Positions 48,758 to 61,698 of a stretch of 64,000 bases of DNA are shown here, piece by piece. The DNA lies in NCBI RefSeq assembly GCF_050908995.1, contig NC_135131.1, positions 11,054,001-11,118,000 of the forward strand. Reading direction: 5' to 3'. Under the pieces are notes generated by a model that saw only the letters and a list, made by a program, of their open reading frames with translations, was not told where the DNA came from and ran no database searches. Source of the stretch: Andrena cerasifolii (lineage: Eukaryota; Arthropoda; Insecta; Hymenoptera; Andrenidae). Made by a program: the position numbers and the translations under genes. Within the stretch, counting starts at the first letter, position 1. Each line of letters begins with the position of its first letter.

Positions 48758-51700
48758 GGCGTATAGCAAGTGTCATAGCACGTGGTGAGGCCAGGCGTGT
48801 GGAGGGGTCACACGTGGCGTGATTAGTATATAGTGCTCTATGTATTCTAATATCAGTATAACGTCGTCGTCAGTTATTGTATAATGTATATACTGTCAGC
48901 GAGTCATGAGACACTATGCAACAACCTGGTAGTGTTGACGGATCATTATTAACCATTCCTCAATAACACATGATTCATACTCGGAAACCTCGAGCAGCAT
49001 TAACTTTTCACAGTACTTTCTCCTATGTACTTCCACGATAAAATACATCGATCTACTCCAAAGGAACTTAAGAAACCCTCGAGCCCCAGTCTAATTAGAT
49101 TAACCCCATCGGAGTCTTCGTATTTTTTTCCTCCCCAGTACTGTCTCCTTTATTTCTACGTAACCCTCAACTGATAGTAGCCAGAACCCAAGCAGCTCTT
49201 CAGTCAGCCGCTGACCTCCAGCTGAACCCCCAACGAGCAATCACTGGAATGCCTCAATTCGATGACAATTTTATATTCACTTTGCAATTCATAGTTCTAC
49301 CGAAAGTGAATCAATATAGCACAAGCATGGCACAGACGATGTTGCTACTTTTTTTTAAATGAGAATCGAATTGACCCCGTCTTCCTGCTTCTGCAACTAG
49401 TGTCTTCGATTCTGTCAGTCGTGGGTTCACAGCAGCATTGCTTGCTATGATAGAATTAGGGACAATATTTGCATTGTAAGAGGAGACTGCGTGTCTTCCT
49501 ACTGAAAGATCCACTGTTTAATGACTTTAATCCAAAAATTCCCAGCTCTCTTACAAGCTGCAAGCGCTCCCGCTCCAAAATCCTTGCATACGAGCGGGCC
49601 AGCCTCGCGGCTCGGACAAGGACGGAGGCTGGTAGCTTGAAGCATGCACCGGACAAAAATAGTGCACGCCGGCGGGATAGCTCCACGATCACGCGATTTC
49701 GTAATCGGCTGGTTCGATAGTGCCAACGAATGGCGTGATTTAGCGAGCGTATCCTCTCGATGCGCGCGCGTCGCTGGCCACTTTGCCGCTGAATGAATCG
49801 CATGCGAACGCCGATCGAAAGTGGGTCCAACGTGCAGACGGCCGTGCAAAGGGAAGGCGTGAAATGAGAAATAGAAAGAAGTGTATCTCGCGACGCGTCT
49901 CCATTTGTTATTCAGCTCTACGGGCAGGCGTGATGTAGGGGGGCCAAGTGCCAGGTTCTGAGGAATCAAGCAATCAAGGAACGGAAAGGAATGCTCCGCA
50001 TTGAGATACATTGATATCGTTAACCCTTTGGGTACTATGAACTGCGTGAATGCGCTCGGTCGGTGCATCCCGTGCGGGAAACGCCGACAGGCGTTCATCG
50101 AGTATGGTTAGCGGGTATGCTTGGAGGAATCCCGCACATGGCGAACGGTGAACGGTTGAAGCTTAGCACCGAATCGGTTGAACGAAGTAGATCGTGATTT
50201 GTAAATGTTGGCATACAGGATTTGAGCGTAGTTTGGATGACACGCGCGGGTAGACCTCACGGATATTATAATTTGTAGGTTTTACGCGAGCAAGGAACTC
50301 GCGGCTCTGCCAGCGTTCCGAGCAGACTTCGCCAGCCTGGAAATGTTTCATTTGCGGGGTTAAGTATCACTTGCGCAAATAAAGAGACATATCTTTCTTA
50401 ACGCGGTAATTGTGCGAGGTGACGCTCGAAGGTCGATTTTCAATGAAACCATGATTCGTTCCAATTACGATCAAACGTGTGCTCGCAAGATTTTTTAGAT
50501 TTTTATCGATTGGAGCGATATTATTGTGTGCTGCACTTACTTTGATCCTCGATTCTTATCGATACACCTACTGCAGCCATTATCGACTGAGTACTAAAAA
50601 TACGATTACTTCGATCCATTTATCGCGACTCTATACAAAACCCAGGATCAGTGGTCACTAGAATTCCGTTTAAAAATAAAATCTACTCTAATGTTTGATT
50701 TTGTTCTTTGTTCCGACGTATTTCACTCGAGAGGGAGATGAAAAATTGAAAAGGGACCATGTGTCACGAAATAATACAAATTTGGCCAATCACAACGCGG
50801 AGATATGCTGCTTGGGAGTGGAACTGAACCAGTTCAATAAAGTGTTGTAAATATACAACTGTTCTATGTCCAGAAATGTAAATAAGTATGAAAAATAAAT
50901 CAGAACGACTGAAACTGAGTGCCTGATGCATCTAAAATTTGAGCATCCATTCACTTCCGTCGCGTAACATTTTCCTCCGCGCCTAATCCTTTCCACAATA
51001 TGCACAACGATGTCCAAAAGAAAGTTGCAAGTGGGAGCAGCAACAGGAGTCCCCGAATTTAACGCGAACGAACTATGTCCCACGCTGTATCGCGTATCAC
51101 AAAGGGATTCCCCAGGATCTCCCTCCCGCGACGACGTGACACACGAAGTCTAGTATCGGTTATTTACATACACGTATATATGCAGATATCCAACTTTGCA
51201 CGTTGTTTCCACCATCACTGTGTGCGCAGGGCAGACTAGTTGACGCACACAGTGGAAAGCGTGGCGTGACAGGGTACTGGCGCGACAGCGCACGAGATTC
51301 GAATATCTTCGTGGACTTTGGACGTCATTAGCTCGTGGAGTCGTGACAGACGCGATGAACGTGACTAAATAGAGGCGGCGTGGAAACTTGCCCTCGAGTC
51401 ACGCACATGGTCCCCCCCGCTAGCCGCGATAGCGAGCGAAGCGACGTTCCCTCTGCACTGGCCCTCTGCATACCGGAAGACGGGAAAAAAGCGCGTAACG
51501 TATGACCGCCCGAAGATCAAGGCTGGTATCAAAGTCACGGAACGTCTAAAACTGTGATAGCCTCTGGCGAGACGAATCGTGCCGATCAATTACACGGTTC
51601 GCTTCGCGGTGATAAACCGTTGGCGCGCGAGATCATTGAAGCCACCGAGACCTTTCGTTTCCCGTGGTCAAAGGATGCCATTTTTCTCTTCTTTCGCGAT

Positions 51701-52999
51701 ATTCTCAATTATTACCGAGATTTGAATGTCTCTCCTTTTTTTTTCAAACGAAGGGCGAATCGTGTACTCCGCCGATAAAAGAAGCGCGACAGGAAAGGCT
51801 AAAAATCTCTGTGCGGAGCACGCGCTGAAGGAACAGCGAGGGGGATGTGGCCGTGACACGTTATAGACGCATCGTTCAAGTGATCAATGAGATGATTTCG
51901 TATCCAGTGTTTGCGGGCACATCCGTTTCGCAATTCTGTTTGGGACACTTCTATATGCCGAGGGTGGAACTGTAGTACCTCGATCCGTAGATATTTTTCG
52001 TTACATCGTTGGTTCGAGTAATAAATAAGATATATTATTCGAGCGATATTTCTTGGAGTGTCGCCACAAATGGTACCTGCACAGCCTACACTTTAGTGAC
52101 ACGTGCGGCAGATATATAAGTCTTATGTGGTGTTTCTTATTTGTTACTTAAAGGGCCATTGTTACGTAGCTTTCGTGTAGAGGAAGCTGGTACTATTTAC
52201 ATCTGCGTGTGCTACGGAAGAAAGGTGCGAGAGCGTGTAACATGCTTGGCGTTCATGCACAGCGAGAGCTGTCTACGCGCGACAGTAGATAGCGTAGAGA
52301 GGGAAAATTAGTGTCTGTCTTTAGCCAATGTTACTACGACTCACTGTTTGTCCTCCACGATCATGGTGGCGCTATCCGGTCACCCTTATATCCAATAGAT
52401 ATCGGTGGTCGATTTGTTGCGTTGGATTAATTGACACTGCAAGAAAAACCATTTGCCAAGATCGTCGTGGTTAATGTTCATTTCGGGTTCATGCCCCTTC
52501 TGATCGTTAACAACCCAACCAGGGGCGGCTGTCCCATCGAAATTGTTCTCGACATTAATGTACCAAGTTCCTTCTCGCCTCCGTTCGCGAGAGTAATTTT
52601 ATCACAACCTTGGATCGTTAAACGAACCGTAATATCGATTTCTAAATATAAGCCGTCGAATGTCAACCATTTATAAACAATAATCGCCACTGACCTAATG
52701 TGAACTGTGCATATCAGGAGGTGATATGCTATCCCAAGTGTCAAAATCTGCAATTTGCCGATATCTCTCCATTAAAACTGTAATTAGCTGCCTAATTGAG
52801 ATTGATTCCAATTGAGATCGAATAATCTACGATTACTGCACAAACGCAGCAAGATTAAATGATCGCTGCGAGGAGGGATAAAAGATAGAGTGGTGGGGGC
52901 AGCTTTTCAGTGGCCCTTAGTAGCCTTCAGTGGTCGGTTGATTTTGTTCATACTATAGCCAGGGAAAATTCAGATGGTTTCCCCATTTATAATATAAAT

Positions 53000-53231
53000 C
53001 AGTGGCGCATCCCGAGGGGAGGAGACCTGGCACCCCCAAAAGAAAAAGGAAAAGGAGATTAAATGTAACCACGTCTAAAGTAATTCAAGAGCTTTATAAA
53101 ATTAAAAAACTGGATTTTATTCTTTAAGTAAATTTTTATAATCACCTAATGAATTTTATTGAATTTGCATTAAAAATATTGTTATCCGACCAACTCTGCT
53201 CCCCCATGGTTAAATCCTGAGTACACCACTG
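53000..53231. mobile_element. hAT-type MITE with perfect 8-bp target duplication
   Basis: A 232-bp element. The left end is CAGTGGCGCATCC and the right end, reverse complemented, is CAGTGGTGTACTC. It is bounded by identical ATATAAAT copies at 52992-52999 and 53232-53239. The interior is A+T rich with no open frame. The perfect duplication suggests a younger insertion than the other hAT-like copies here, although the ends have diverged. Confidence 0.85.
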
Positions 53232-53798
53232 ATATAAATAACTTACATTACTTGTAAACTGTTCTGTAATAATCTAGGAAGATATTTAGATATTAATGTG
53301 TTCTTCTGATAAGAGAGCAATAAATCTTCTCGGAATCTTACTGTCCTTACTTTTCTTTCTTCCAAGGAATGTTCTGAATGCAAGCGTGTGACGTTGGAGG
53401 TACTCATAGCGTTTCAACATTCCGTAGCATGGCTCGTTCGCCAAGAATATTTTCCACCGACTGAATTGCAAATAATCACAGCAGACGAAATAAAAGACGC
53501 ATATCAGTTCTTTTTCTTGATCTCGGCCTACTGTAACATTCTCATGTAGGTATACGTAACCACTGTGTTCCTACGATCAATTTGTTGCAAACTAGTATAA
53601 CCACCTAAGTACTTCAACGTATTAACGTTGACCTCGAACATTAACAGTCACTTCCTGGTTCTTCCAGTCATTGATTACGAAATAAATCACCGCCTGACAT
53701 CCACGTATTGCAATTAATGATTCACATACGCAAATTACGTACTTGCTATTCGGCAATCAATAGCTGAATAGCCTATTCGCGAGAAAAGCCTTACAGTA

Positions 53799-54120
53799 TG
53801 TGCTCTGGTGTTAATGAAGGAACGTCTTACGTCAAGATTGCAAAGTTAGTCGCGCGGTGCTTTAATAAATGGATTCATTTCAGATGATGAAACAATGCAA
53901 TCCATTCATCTGAATCAGTGTATCATTTATTGTTTCGCAAAGGCAAACGAATAAAAGAAGCAGAACCTGTTTGAGGTAAAAAAGATGTGCTCTGATGTTA
54001 ATAAAGAAACGTTTTATGTCGAGTTTCATTTCAAATGATGGAATAATAATGCAAATCATTCGACTCACATAATATTTAATTTATTGTCCAATAAAAGCAC
54101 ATGAATAACGAAAACAGAGC
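53799..54120. repeat. Diverged tandem duplication, about 187-bp period
   Basis: TGTGCTCTGGTGTTAATGAA at 53799 recurs as TGTGCTCTGATGTTAATAAA at 53986. Downstream, TTTCAGATGATGAAACAATG matches TTTCAAATGATGGAATAATA, and both copies end with an ATTTATTGT..AATAAAAG block. A partial third match lies near 54245. Confidence 0.65.
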
Positions 54121-54820
54121 TCAGCATTGATCGTTATATATACGAAGTAAATAATTTCAGTTTCCACTAAATTGTACGAATAAATAAAACAGAGAGCAAA
54201 AACGGCAAAAAATTCATACTGAAAATGTAATCAATGCTTGAAAAGGAATAACTTATGTCAGAGATAAATGGACCATACGCGAATCCCTGTCCTCTTTAGA
54301 AATACGTAACGGGGTCACTGAGCGACGGACCTACTGACACGCGCATACACAAGGTGTCCATAATATTAGTGATCAGCAGTTTTTTCATAAATGAATGATG
54401 TGCAAAGCAGGGCATTGTCTTTTTACGTTACATGGACTATTAATGACGAAAGTCTACAATATAGCTAACAGCGTGAACACCCATTATACACGTGTATATC
54501 TCGAAGCGAACAAACTTGGACTTTGAGCAATACTGTGGAGGGACGAGTGGAACGTCTCATCTTTCTATCTCTAAAATATTCCAGAGGTCATTTGATTTTT
54601 CCAAGGCATTGAGTAAGTCAAATGTAGGGTAAGAGGAAGAAACAGGGAATGTCACAAAAGTCAAAACAGCTTTATCGAGAAAATTAAGTGTTTTGTTCCA
54701 GTGCAGAGTGGACATTACCTGCTTTAACCAGTATGCCGACACTTTAACGTTATCTTACGGGGGCATTTGCACTTTACAAGTAGTCCCAATCACCATCAGC
54801 AAAATATGCTTAAAATATAA

Positions 54821-55010
54821 CACGTTGACCGCCATGGTACTTTTCAGGATTCCGGTGTAAAAAGCCAATTTAAAAGCCACTGATATACAACGAATTTCAT
54901 TATAGCTGCACAAATATGGCAAGTAAACAAACTACGAGATAACTACTCGTAGTTGGCGTCCTAGGCAATAGCGCAAACTATGAGTTATCTCGTAGTTGGC
55001 AGTCAACGTG
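54821..55010. mobile_element. Hairpin-rich MITE with CACGTTGAC ends
   Basis: A 190-bp element. The left end CACGTTGACCGCCA mirrors the right end (reverse complement CACGTTGACTGCCA). It contains two adjacent foldback units built on AACTACGAG..CTCGTAGTT, one perfect and one with a single mismatch, between about 54930 and 54999. The flanks (ATAA left, ATTT right) do not give a clean target duplication, so the superfamily is uncertain; a decayed TTAA site is possible. Confidence 0.6.
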
Positions 55011-55013
55011 ATT

Positions 55014-55030
55014 TTATATATATATATATT
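55014..55030. repeat. (TA)n microsatellite
   Basis: A short TA run immediately to the right of the CACGTTGAC element. Confidence 0.8.
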
Positions 55031-57748
55031 TCTCAACTTCCATCTGCATAATATTAACTACTAATGTCGCCCGCATTACGTGACTATTATTCATTTTCAT
55101 TAATAATTCAAATCGAGTGAAGGATTAGTACATTTTTAATAATATCCTCAAAGAAAAATATATCTGGTTTAAACAGTACAAGTACTAGTAAGTAAACGGC
55201 AACCTTCTACAACTTCAAAAAGAATGTTGGAAAAATTGTAGCCAGCAAATATTTGTAGAGCTTAAGAGATACGCGACTGGTAGACTAAATAGGTCTGTCC
55301 CCCCGGTTTCAAACTTCAATTACGTAAATGGGTCTAAAAGTCGGACCTCCGTTTAACCACGTTAAAATCATCTTATCAATATTTCTCGAGATAAGTGGCC
55401 GCCTCTTTCGTATCGTGTACCTTCAAATCTCGAGTGTTAAGCAAGACTGTCAAAACATCGTGCTTCCCAAAGGTCAAATCGAAAAGATGTAATCGCTGAC
55501 TGCACGAGTGCCAATTTTAACTCAAATTAATAAACAACGACAGTCGTGGCAGGGGGTTATATACGATACTGTTTGATCAGATTAATTATAGTTAACATAC
55601 GACACACTTGTGACCACCAGCAGGAGCGATGCGAAAATTATCATAAGAACCGATTTGCAATACCCCTACTGGTATCGTGACACTTTTAAGTTCCCACTTT
55701 CCCATACTACATGCTACTGACAGGCTTCTAAGCCGCTTAAGTCAAGGCTATGGTCTGACTCCTAATGTATGATACCACATGTCGTGTCACAACCCCGTTT
55801 CCTACAGTCGGGGTGGGACATTTGACCACGCAAGGCCAGTGAAGCCATTACAGCCACTACTCCACTTTTCACCCCCTTGATTAGTCCTCGATTAATACCT
55901 TCGAGTACGGGATATTCGAAGTTGAACGAAATTTGCATTATTTACAAGACCGCCACCGAAAAATGTCACCGCCCCCGTTCTTCCACTATTTTCACTTTCC
56001 ATTGAAACTCCACGCTGCATAACAGGGCTCCTTTTAATGGACAGCGAGAGAAGTGGAATGGGGACGCGACATCGACCCAATTACCCGCTGTAACGTCATA
56101 TTTGCCATAGACGCTGGCTTCTAGAGTATACCGTTGAACCCAGCGTGACGTGGTAAATTACTCGATACAGTAAACACGATTGTTGAAAGTAGGGTTGGGA
56201 CAGATAACGAATTCGCTGACTAAAGATCTATGAAGAAATACTTTACGCAAAAGTTGAATATTTCGAGAAGGTGAATAAAGGATGAGCATCGCTTCCACCA
56301 AAGCTCCAAAAAACTGAATTATTTTAGGTTACTTGACCAGTTTACCACGGTGCCAAGAGCCAAGTTCAATGAAACGAAGCGACCCATTGGCGTGGGCGTC
56401 GATGGAAGCAGTAGAGCGCGTGAAAGGCTCCACGAAGACCAGAGATAACGAGTTTTACGACACTGAACATCGGACCTCGGCGCAACTCGCGTTACGTGCA
56501 AGTTGTGCCAAGGTGAACAGGAGCTCTGCGTGTATATACGTTCAGCTTATATGAACCACCCGCTACAATATCACTATCTGGTCGGGTTTACTTTGTGTAC
56601 AGCGAATTACTCGAGGGTTCACGCTCGACAGCCGTATTCCGAACTGATTAAGGCGCGAGAGGAACAAATGCACAACTCGTACACGATGAGTTGAATGACA
56701 GTCTCGCGAACGTGGATAGACGCAAGTTTCTTCTTACTCGGGTACGTGTTCTGCACAAATTTTACACGCTATATATACCGTATAATATACATATGTGCAG
56801 TAGACGCGTGTATGCTTTGTATCAGTTTACAGTTTAAAGTTTGAAATATGACCCCGAAGGCAATGAAGGGGTAAATGAAATGTACACAAAATATGACTTT
56901 GTTGTGATAAATTGCACGTCGAGGTAAGTATGGGAAATATTAAATTGAAAAGTGAGAAGCGGAAGAGATGGAAGTATCAACGCTGGACACTGAAGAATAT
57001 CAACACTGTTGCAACGTTTTGCCCTCGGTTCTTTATCACGATCCCTCGAAAGACTCCAAATTTTAATAAACTTACTTCGTACCATAAATAATCGCTTCTC
57101 TTAATTAAAGAAACACTTCAATGTCGCAAAGACTGTATGGAGATCGCTTTCGTATTCCCTCGAAAAACAAACAATAATGTGGTATTACCTAATTCCGGTA
57201 AATGGGTTAGAGAATATTCCTACGAAATTACAGGAGCGACGGTATCCGTCGGTATGATTAAGGAAGTAGAGCCACCTCCCAGCAATCGAGGAAATTACTA
57301 ATAAAATTACCATAATCACCAGTCGGGATGAAATTACACATAGAATAATCAATTGCGTCGCATTAATTACTGGTCACAGTTTGGAAATGCGAAAAGAGGT
57401 GGGATCATGGTGATTCTACATTTATGGGCACGTAATTTAGGCAGAACGACGGTAGAAACCGAAGAGTACGGCTAGAAGGAAGGATCGATCCAGCAATGGG
57501 GATGAAGGAGGGGGAAAGTTTTCGTGTTACGTTCTCATTACTAACTGACTGCATCAGCTCGTATGGAGCCAACGCGTACCGTCGCAGCGATTGTTTTCAG
57601 CTGTCCTACTGTCACTGGGTTGCATTACTATTGTCCCATCTGACGACGTATAATACAGGATGATACTGGATATCACCATCCGCGGCGTGGAAGTCGGTGG
57701 CCCTTCTTAGAAAGCAAGTAGGAAATGTCGGCTACGGGAATTCTATTG

Positions 57749-57764
57749 CCCCCCCCCCCCCCCC
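57749..57764. repeat. Poly-C tract (16)
   Basis: Sixteen consecutive C on the plus strand, the longest in the window. Confidence 0.9.
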
Positions 57765-59879
57765 TCTGTGTAACATGCAGCGCCATCGTGACAATATTAA
57801 AAACTCATCGTCATCTAACCATACCTGCGACCATGAGATATAATATAAATCTCGTTAAACGACTCAGCAAAAAGTTACGGTAATATGTATGTTTGCAGAC
57901 TTGATTACACAATGCACGAAGACCGCCTACACAGTTCGCTGTCACTGTTTGACGATAATAAGAAATTCCGTCGGAGGAAACGGTTAATTATAAGTACGAT
58001 GCATTGTTTAGAGAAACATGTTTAGAGCTCAATGGTATGACGACACTGCTTAACCTGAAAAACAGCGCCAGCCGCCAAGTGGCACGTTCGAGAACAAATT
58101 TGATTGTTTGTAAGCAATAGCGCTTCTTTTCCTATTCTTAGTCTAAACTCTAAAACTCTAAAGGCTGATTCAGACACGTCCAGTGATTTAGTCCGAGTAG
58201 CGAGTAATTTAATAATTTACCGTGTATGGACACTAACATTTAGTCAAGGAGTTTAGTAAAACAATGGTAAATTACTAAATTAGAGGCCACTCAACTAAAT
58301 TCCTCGACGTGTCTGTATCACCCTTAAACGATGCATATCGGCGCGTGGCAGGTGTTTATTTCACAATGAACTGAATACGAATAAGCTGTGCTGTTTAAAC
58401 ATTTGAAACGAGTCGAGGCGCGTACGCGTATAGGTAATACAACCGCTTGCGTAATCCGTCCATTCATCGATAACGAGCTTAATCAACGGCCGTGCATGAA
58501 CTGGCCGTGAATTTAATATTCAGGGAAAATGATCGATGACTCGTCGACGGAGGACCGCCGCAAGAAAAAATATAATGAAACGATGAGAAAGACACGCGGC
58601 GTGACATCGGACACGCACCTTGCAACCAGTGCCATCCCGGAAGTTCGAATCGAGAGCGATTCAAAGTCGTTTCACAAATCAGCTGTACCCGGTCGCGTCA
58701 ATTTGCTATTAAAGAGATACATTATTAATGAACGGTTCCCGTGTGCTCCGCACGCCCAGAAACACGATTCCGAGGACGAGTAACCCGAATGTTGGGTCCT
58801 GAGTTAATTATTTCGAGTTGCCGAAAATTGTCGTCACCCAACACCATCCCCGTGTGACGTGCACGAAAAATAAGCCAAGGACGTTGCGCTTACCTTCTCT
58901 ATTCTGGCGTTTCTTTCGCCTCTTCCTTCTAACGAGTTCCCCAACGCGGGCAGCGGAGGAAATTATCACTGTACGCGATCCAAGGGTCAAGAATGGTATG
59001 TGTGTATTGGGCACGTATAGCGATACCTGTATCTATACGAACTATGTATACAACGTAGGAGGAACGATGGACGGGGACGGGACACGAGGGACAGCAGCTG
59101 ATTACGAGCGTGATGTGCTCCGTAGCGGCCGACGAACGACTGAATTCGTATCGTGGACAACACGGTCGGTTACACCAAGCTTGGAATTCTACGATGATCT
59201 TTGATCTTTGATCTTTAATCCTCCCTACACGCCGCGTCTCCCAATTCATGGGCCTGATACTGGCCGACGGCCGCTGTAGGTAAACGGGAGGTACATGTGC
59301 CGATGAGACAGCTGTTCGACTGATCAACCACACGGGCACGTTATCACTGGTACTTATGCCGAGAACGATATCGCTGATATTCCGCCCCTCGACAGATCCT
59401 GACAGATTAAGAGGCTGGGGGGAATCATTTCGGAAGCATGCATCAGCACTCGTGTCGTTCTTACATTCGTCACGCGACTATCGATCGCGAAGATCGAGTC
59501 TCGCTCGGATCGCCCCTTCGGAGAAGGAACTATGTTGACTCGTTGCCACTTGGTATTCCTGGTAAGATAAAAACCGAGGAAGCCTTTAGGCACGCCACGT
59601 GCTTCTTGGTACTATGAGGTCGGAACCGATACGGGATGATTAGACGAACGCGGCGCTGGTAACACACACACGAAACACGATTCTTCGGTATTCACGTGAA
59701 CGAGATCATATCTTCGTACTGGACACTGTTTTCTGTACACATGTCAGATCGTTAACCTATCCAACGTCTGAACTGTCGCGAATACCGCTTATAATACAAC
59801 GAAACTAAACGTGCCGTACTCGCACATGAACTAACGCCACCGCGGAACACCGACCACTCTATACACGCTCGATCCAGCA

Positions 59880-59891
59880 GCGGCCATCTTG
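59880..59891 (-). promoter_or_regulatory. YY1/Pho-like site
   Basis: The minus strand reads CAAGATGGCCGC, one base from the YY1 core CAAGATGGCGGC, which often lies just downstream of start sites. It is in a locally G+C-rich stretch about 12 kb upstream of the Acsl start codon and on the Acsl strand, so it could mark a distant first exon. A single motif match is weak evidence. Confidence 0.18.
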
Positions 59892-60691
59892 CCGTTCTGC
59901 AGGCTTAAAACTGAAGGAATCGATGAAGGAATTCTAGCGAGATACGACGTAACAGATGAACAAAACGACTACTGCGTAATTTAGGGAGATCTTAGAAATT
60001 ATATATGTTGAGAAGAATCGGATCTGTTGTCAATACGGAGCGGAAATACTAGTGACTAAGTCTTGACACAATTTTCAATTTGAAATCTCCCGCCAAAATT
60101 TGACACAGTTGACAACGCGTAAGCCAGCATTTCATGCTTTCTGATTTTGTAGTTCGGCTTGATGCGATGTAAAAACCGTAGAAGTTGTTCTTCCTTGGTT
60201 AAATGTACATAAATGGTATGGAAGAATTTAGTAAATCAATTTGTATGTGCATCTACGGACTTGAGGATCTGACCTGCAAACCCATGACGGTCATGCTTGT
60301 AGATATAGATAGCCGGCCTGCACGTGCACCAATCAGGAGCCGTGTTTCAATGGGCGGGGATGTGGCGTGATCCGTGGTGACGTCATCGTACTCCGCAATC
60401 GATAACTACTCGACGTTTAGTATAAACCCCTTCTAACCCGTTATTGTAGTACTACGTACGATCAATGTTTGATTTCGACGCGCCACACGTCGCTCGCGGT
60501 ATGATCGTGCATTAACCTTTATGATAAAATAGATTCATTGTCTCAGCTGAAATAGAAAAGCATTCCTAAAATCCCTCTGTAACACAGAATACATTCGTAT
60601 TCAGAAGCTTCAATTTTTATAACGTCTCCATAAAACAGGATTTAACTCGTTACCAAGAAGAGAAGCAAACGACTTTGCCGACTCACACTTC

Positions 60692-60713
60692 AAGCACAGA
60701 CAGGTCTGTGCTT
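60692..60713. other. Inverted repeat AAGCACAGAC
   Basis: AAGCACAGAC and GTCTGTGCTT are separated by two bases, with direct CTTCAAG words at the edges. Confidence 0.7.
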
Positions 60714-60806
60714 CAAGTTCTGGTGTAGGTAATACCAACAGTGTACGACCACAGACGAGGTATAGAATAGACCTATCAAGCAATGTATTTTTGTGTCGCC
60801 GGTTTA

Positions 60807-60824
60807 GGGGGTCCTAGGACCCCC
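60807..60824. other. Perfect 18-bp palindrome
   Basis: GGGGGTCCTAGGACCCCC is identical to its reverse complement and lies between two TGTCGC words (near 60793 and 60837). It could extrude as a hairpin or be a footprint of an inverted-repeat element. Confidence 0.8.
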
Positions 60825-61520
60825 TTGCCATTTTAGTGTCGCATGCAACGTTACCGGTGAAGTCTCAAAACAGATTGTAACGCTACGCGTGGTAGGAACT
60901 AGAATTAAGCACGAGTAAAACTAGCTTATGTTTTGAGAGTCAATGCCCGCGATTTACAAATGTTTCTGTTAGAGTAGCAATTTAAAAATCGTCTTATGAA
61001 CATATTTCGTTCAACGGAAAAGAACGGAGGAAGAAAATAAAACGATATCACATTCGTCTTTTAACCTTGCTGTCCTATTCCGGTTTATTTAACGCAAAAC
61101 AAATTTATTTAACATACAAATTTATATTAAACAACAACATTATTTGTGGAAGACATGCTTTCATGATGTAACGTGGAATACCTCGCAAAGGAATTGTAAC
61201 TTTGTATATTTCAATAAAATGCTGAAGCAGAGAGGACTTTAAAAATTGTGAAAAACTCAACAGTTCCAGTATCTCGCTGAAATATTCCAACTTGCACTTA
61301 TTCTTCCATCTTAACACTATATTCGTGTTCTGGGGTTCGGTAGGAACAATCGAACAACATTTTAAGTTACATATTTTATTCTTACATTCTACCATAGTAT
61401 TGCAAGTTAAAGAAATTCTTATATACGACTAGAATATTTGACAATCGCAGCCATCGGCTCGGTTCTCACCGATTACCAGGTCTCACCGCGAGGAGGTTGC
61501 TGCGCTTGGAGACCCGTAGA

Positions 61521-61552
61521 GAGATAGATGGAATCAAAGTTCCATCGATCTC
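61521..61552. other. Hairpin 1 of a pair
   Basis: GAGATAGATGGAA and TTCCATCGATCTC form a 13-bp stem with one mismatch around a TCAAAG loop. Confidence 0.7.
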
Positions 61553-61569
61553 CCTGTACATGAAGCCTA

Positions 61570-61621
61570 CTAAACCAAAGAGATGGATGGAAACAAAGTT
61601 CCATCGATCCCTTCGGTTTAG
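61570..61621 (-). other. Hairpin 2 of a pair, microRNA-precursor-like stem
   Basis: 52 nt. The arms are 23 nt with a 6-nt loop. As minus-strand RNA, 20 pairs are Watson-Crick, two are G-U and one is mismatched; as plus-strand RNA the two wobbles become A-C mismatches, so the minus strand is the better folder. The inner part repeats hairpin 1. The stem is shorter than most animal microRNA precursors. Confidence 0.5.
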
Positions 61622-61698
61622 ATATAGAATCTAGGGAACTGCCAAGCAATCACTCGATTAAAAGAAATTCAGGAAAGAAGGAAAGGCGAAGGGTAAGC

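Larger units (their letters stand above)
47902..52999. other. 5' side of Acsl: intron or flank, non-coding
   Basis: Because the first coding exon begins at a splice acceptor, this stretch must begin as intron. 48080-48330 is rich in AGTATCAG/AGTAGTATT words, and ATTAGTGCTCTA-like words recur at about 48100, 48264 and 48825. CpG-rich patches lie at 49560-49800 and 51230-51880 and either could hold a 5' UTR exon. No coding exon is seen. Confidence 0.45.
55031..61520. other. No gene seen
   Basis: Short overlapping frames only (for example 58818-59204 and 58929-59339 minus, which shadow each other). Contains a poly-C tract, a GATCTTT triplet repeat at 59196-59216, the YY1-like site, the inverted repeat at 60692 and the palindrome at 60807. 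Confidence 0.4.

Noticed and set aside
50022..50367. TTAACCCTTTGGGTAC...GCGGGGTTAA as a further piggyBac-type element
   Set aside because: Only the TTAACCC edge agrees; inner ends and interior do not match each other or the other family.
52431..52753. Opposed 81- and 91-codon frames with balanced composition
   Set aside because: Neither has a recognisable domain or convincing splice sites, and they overlap each other.
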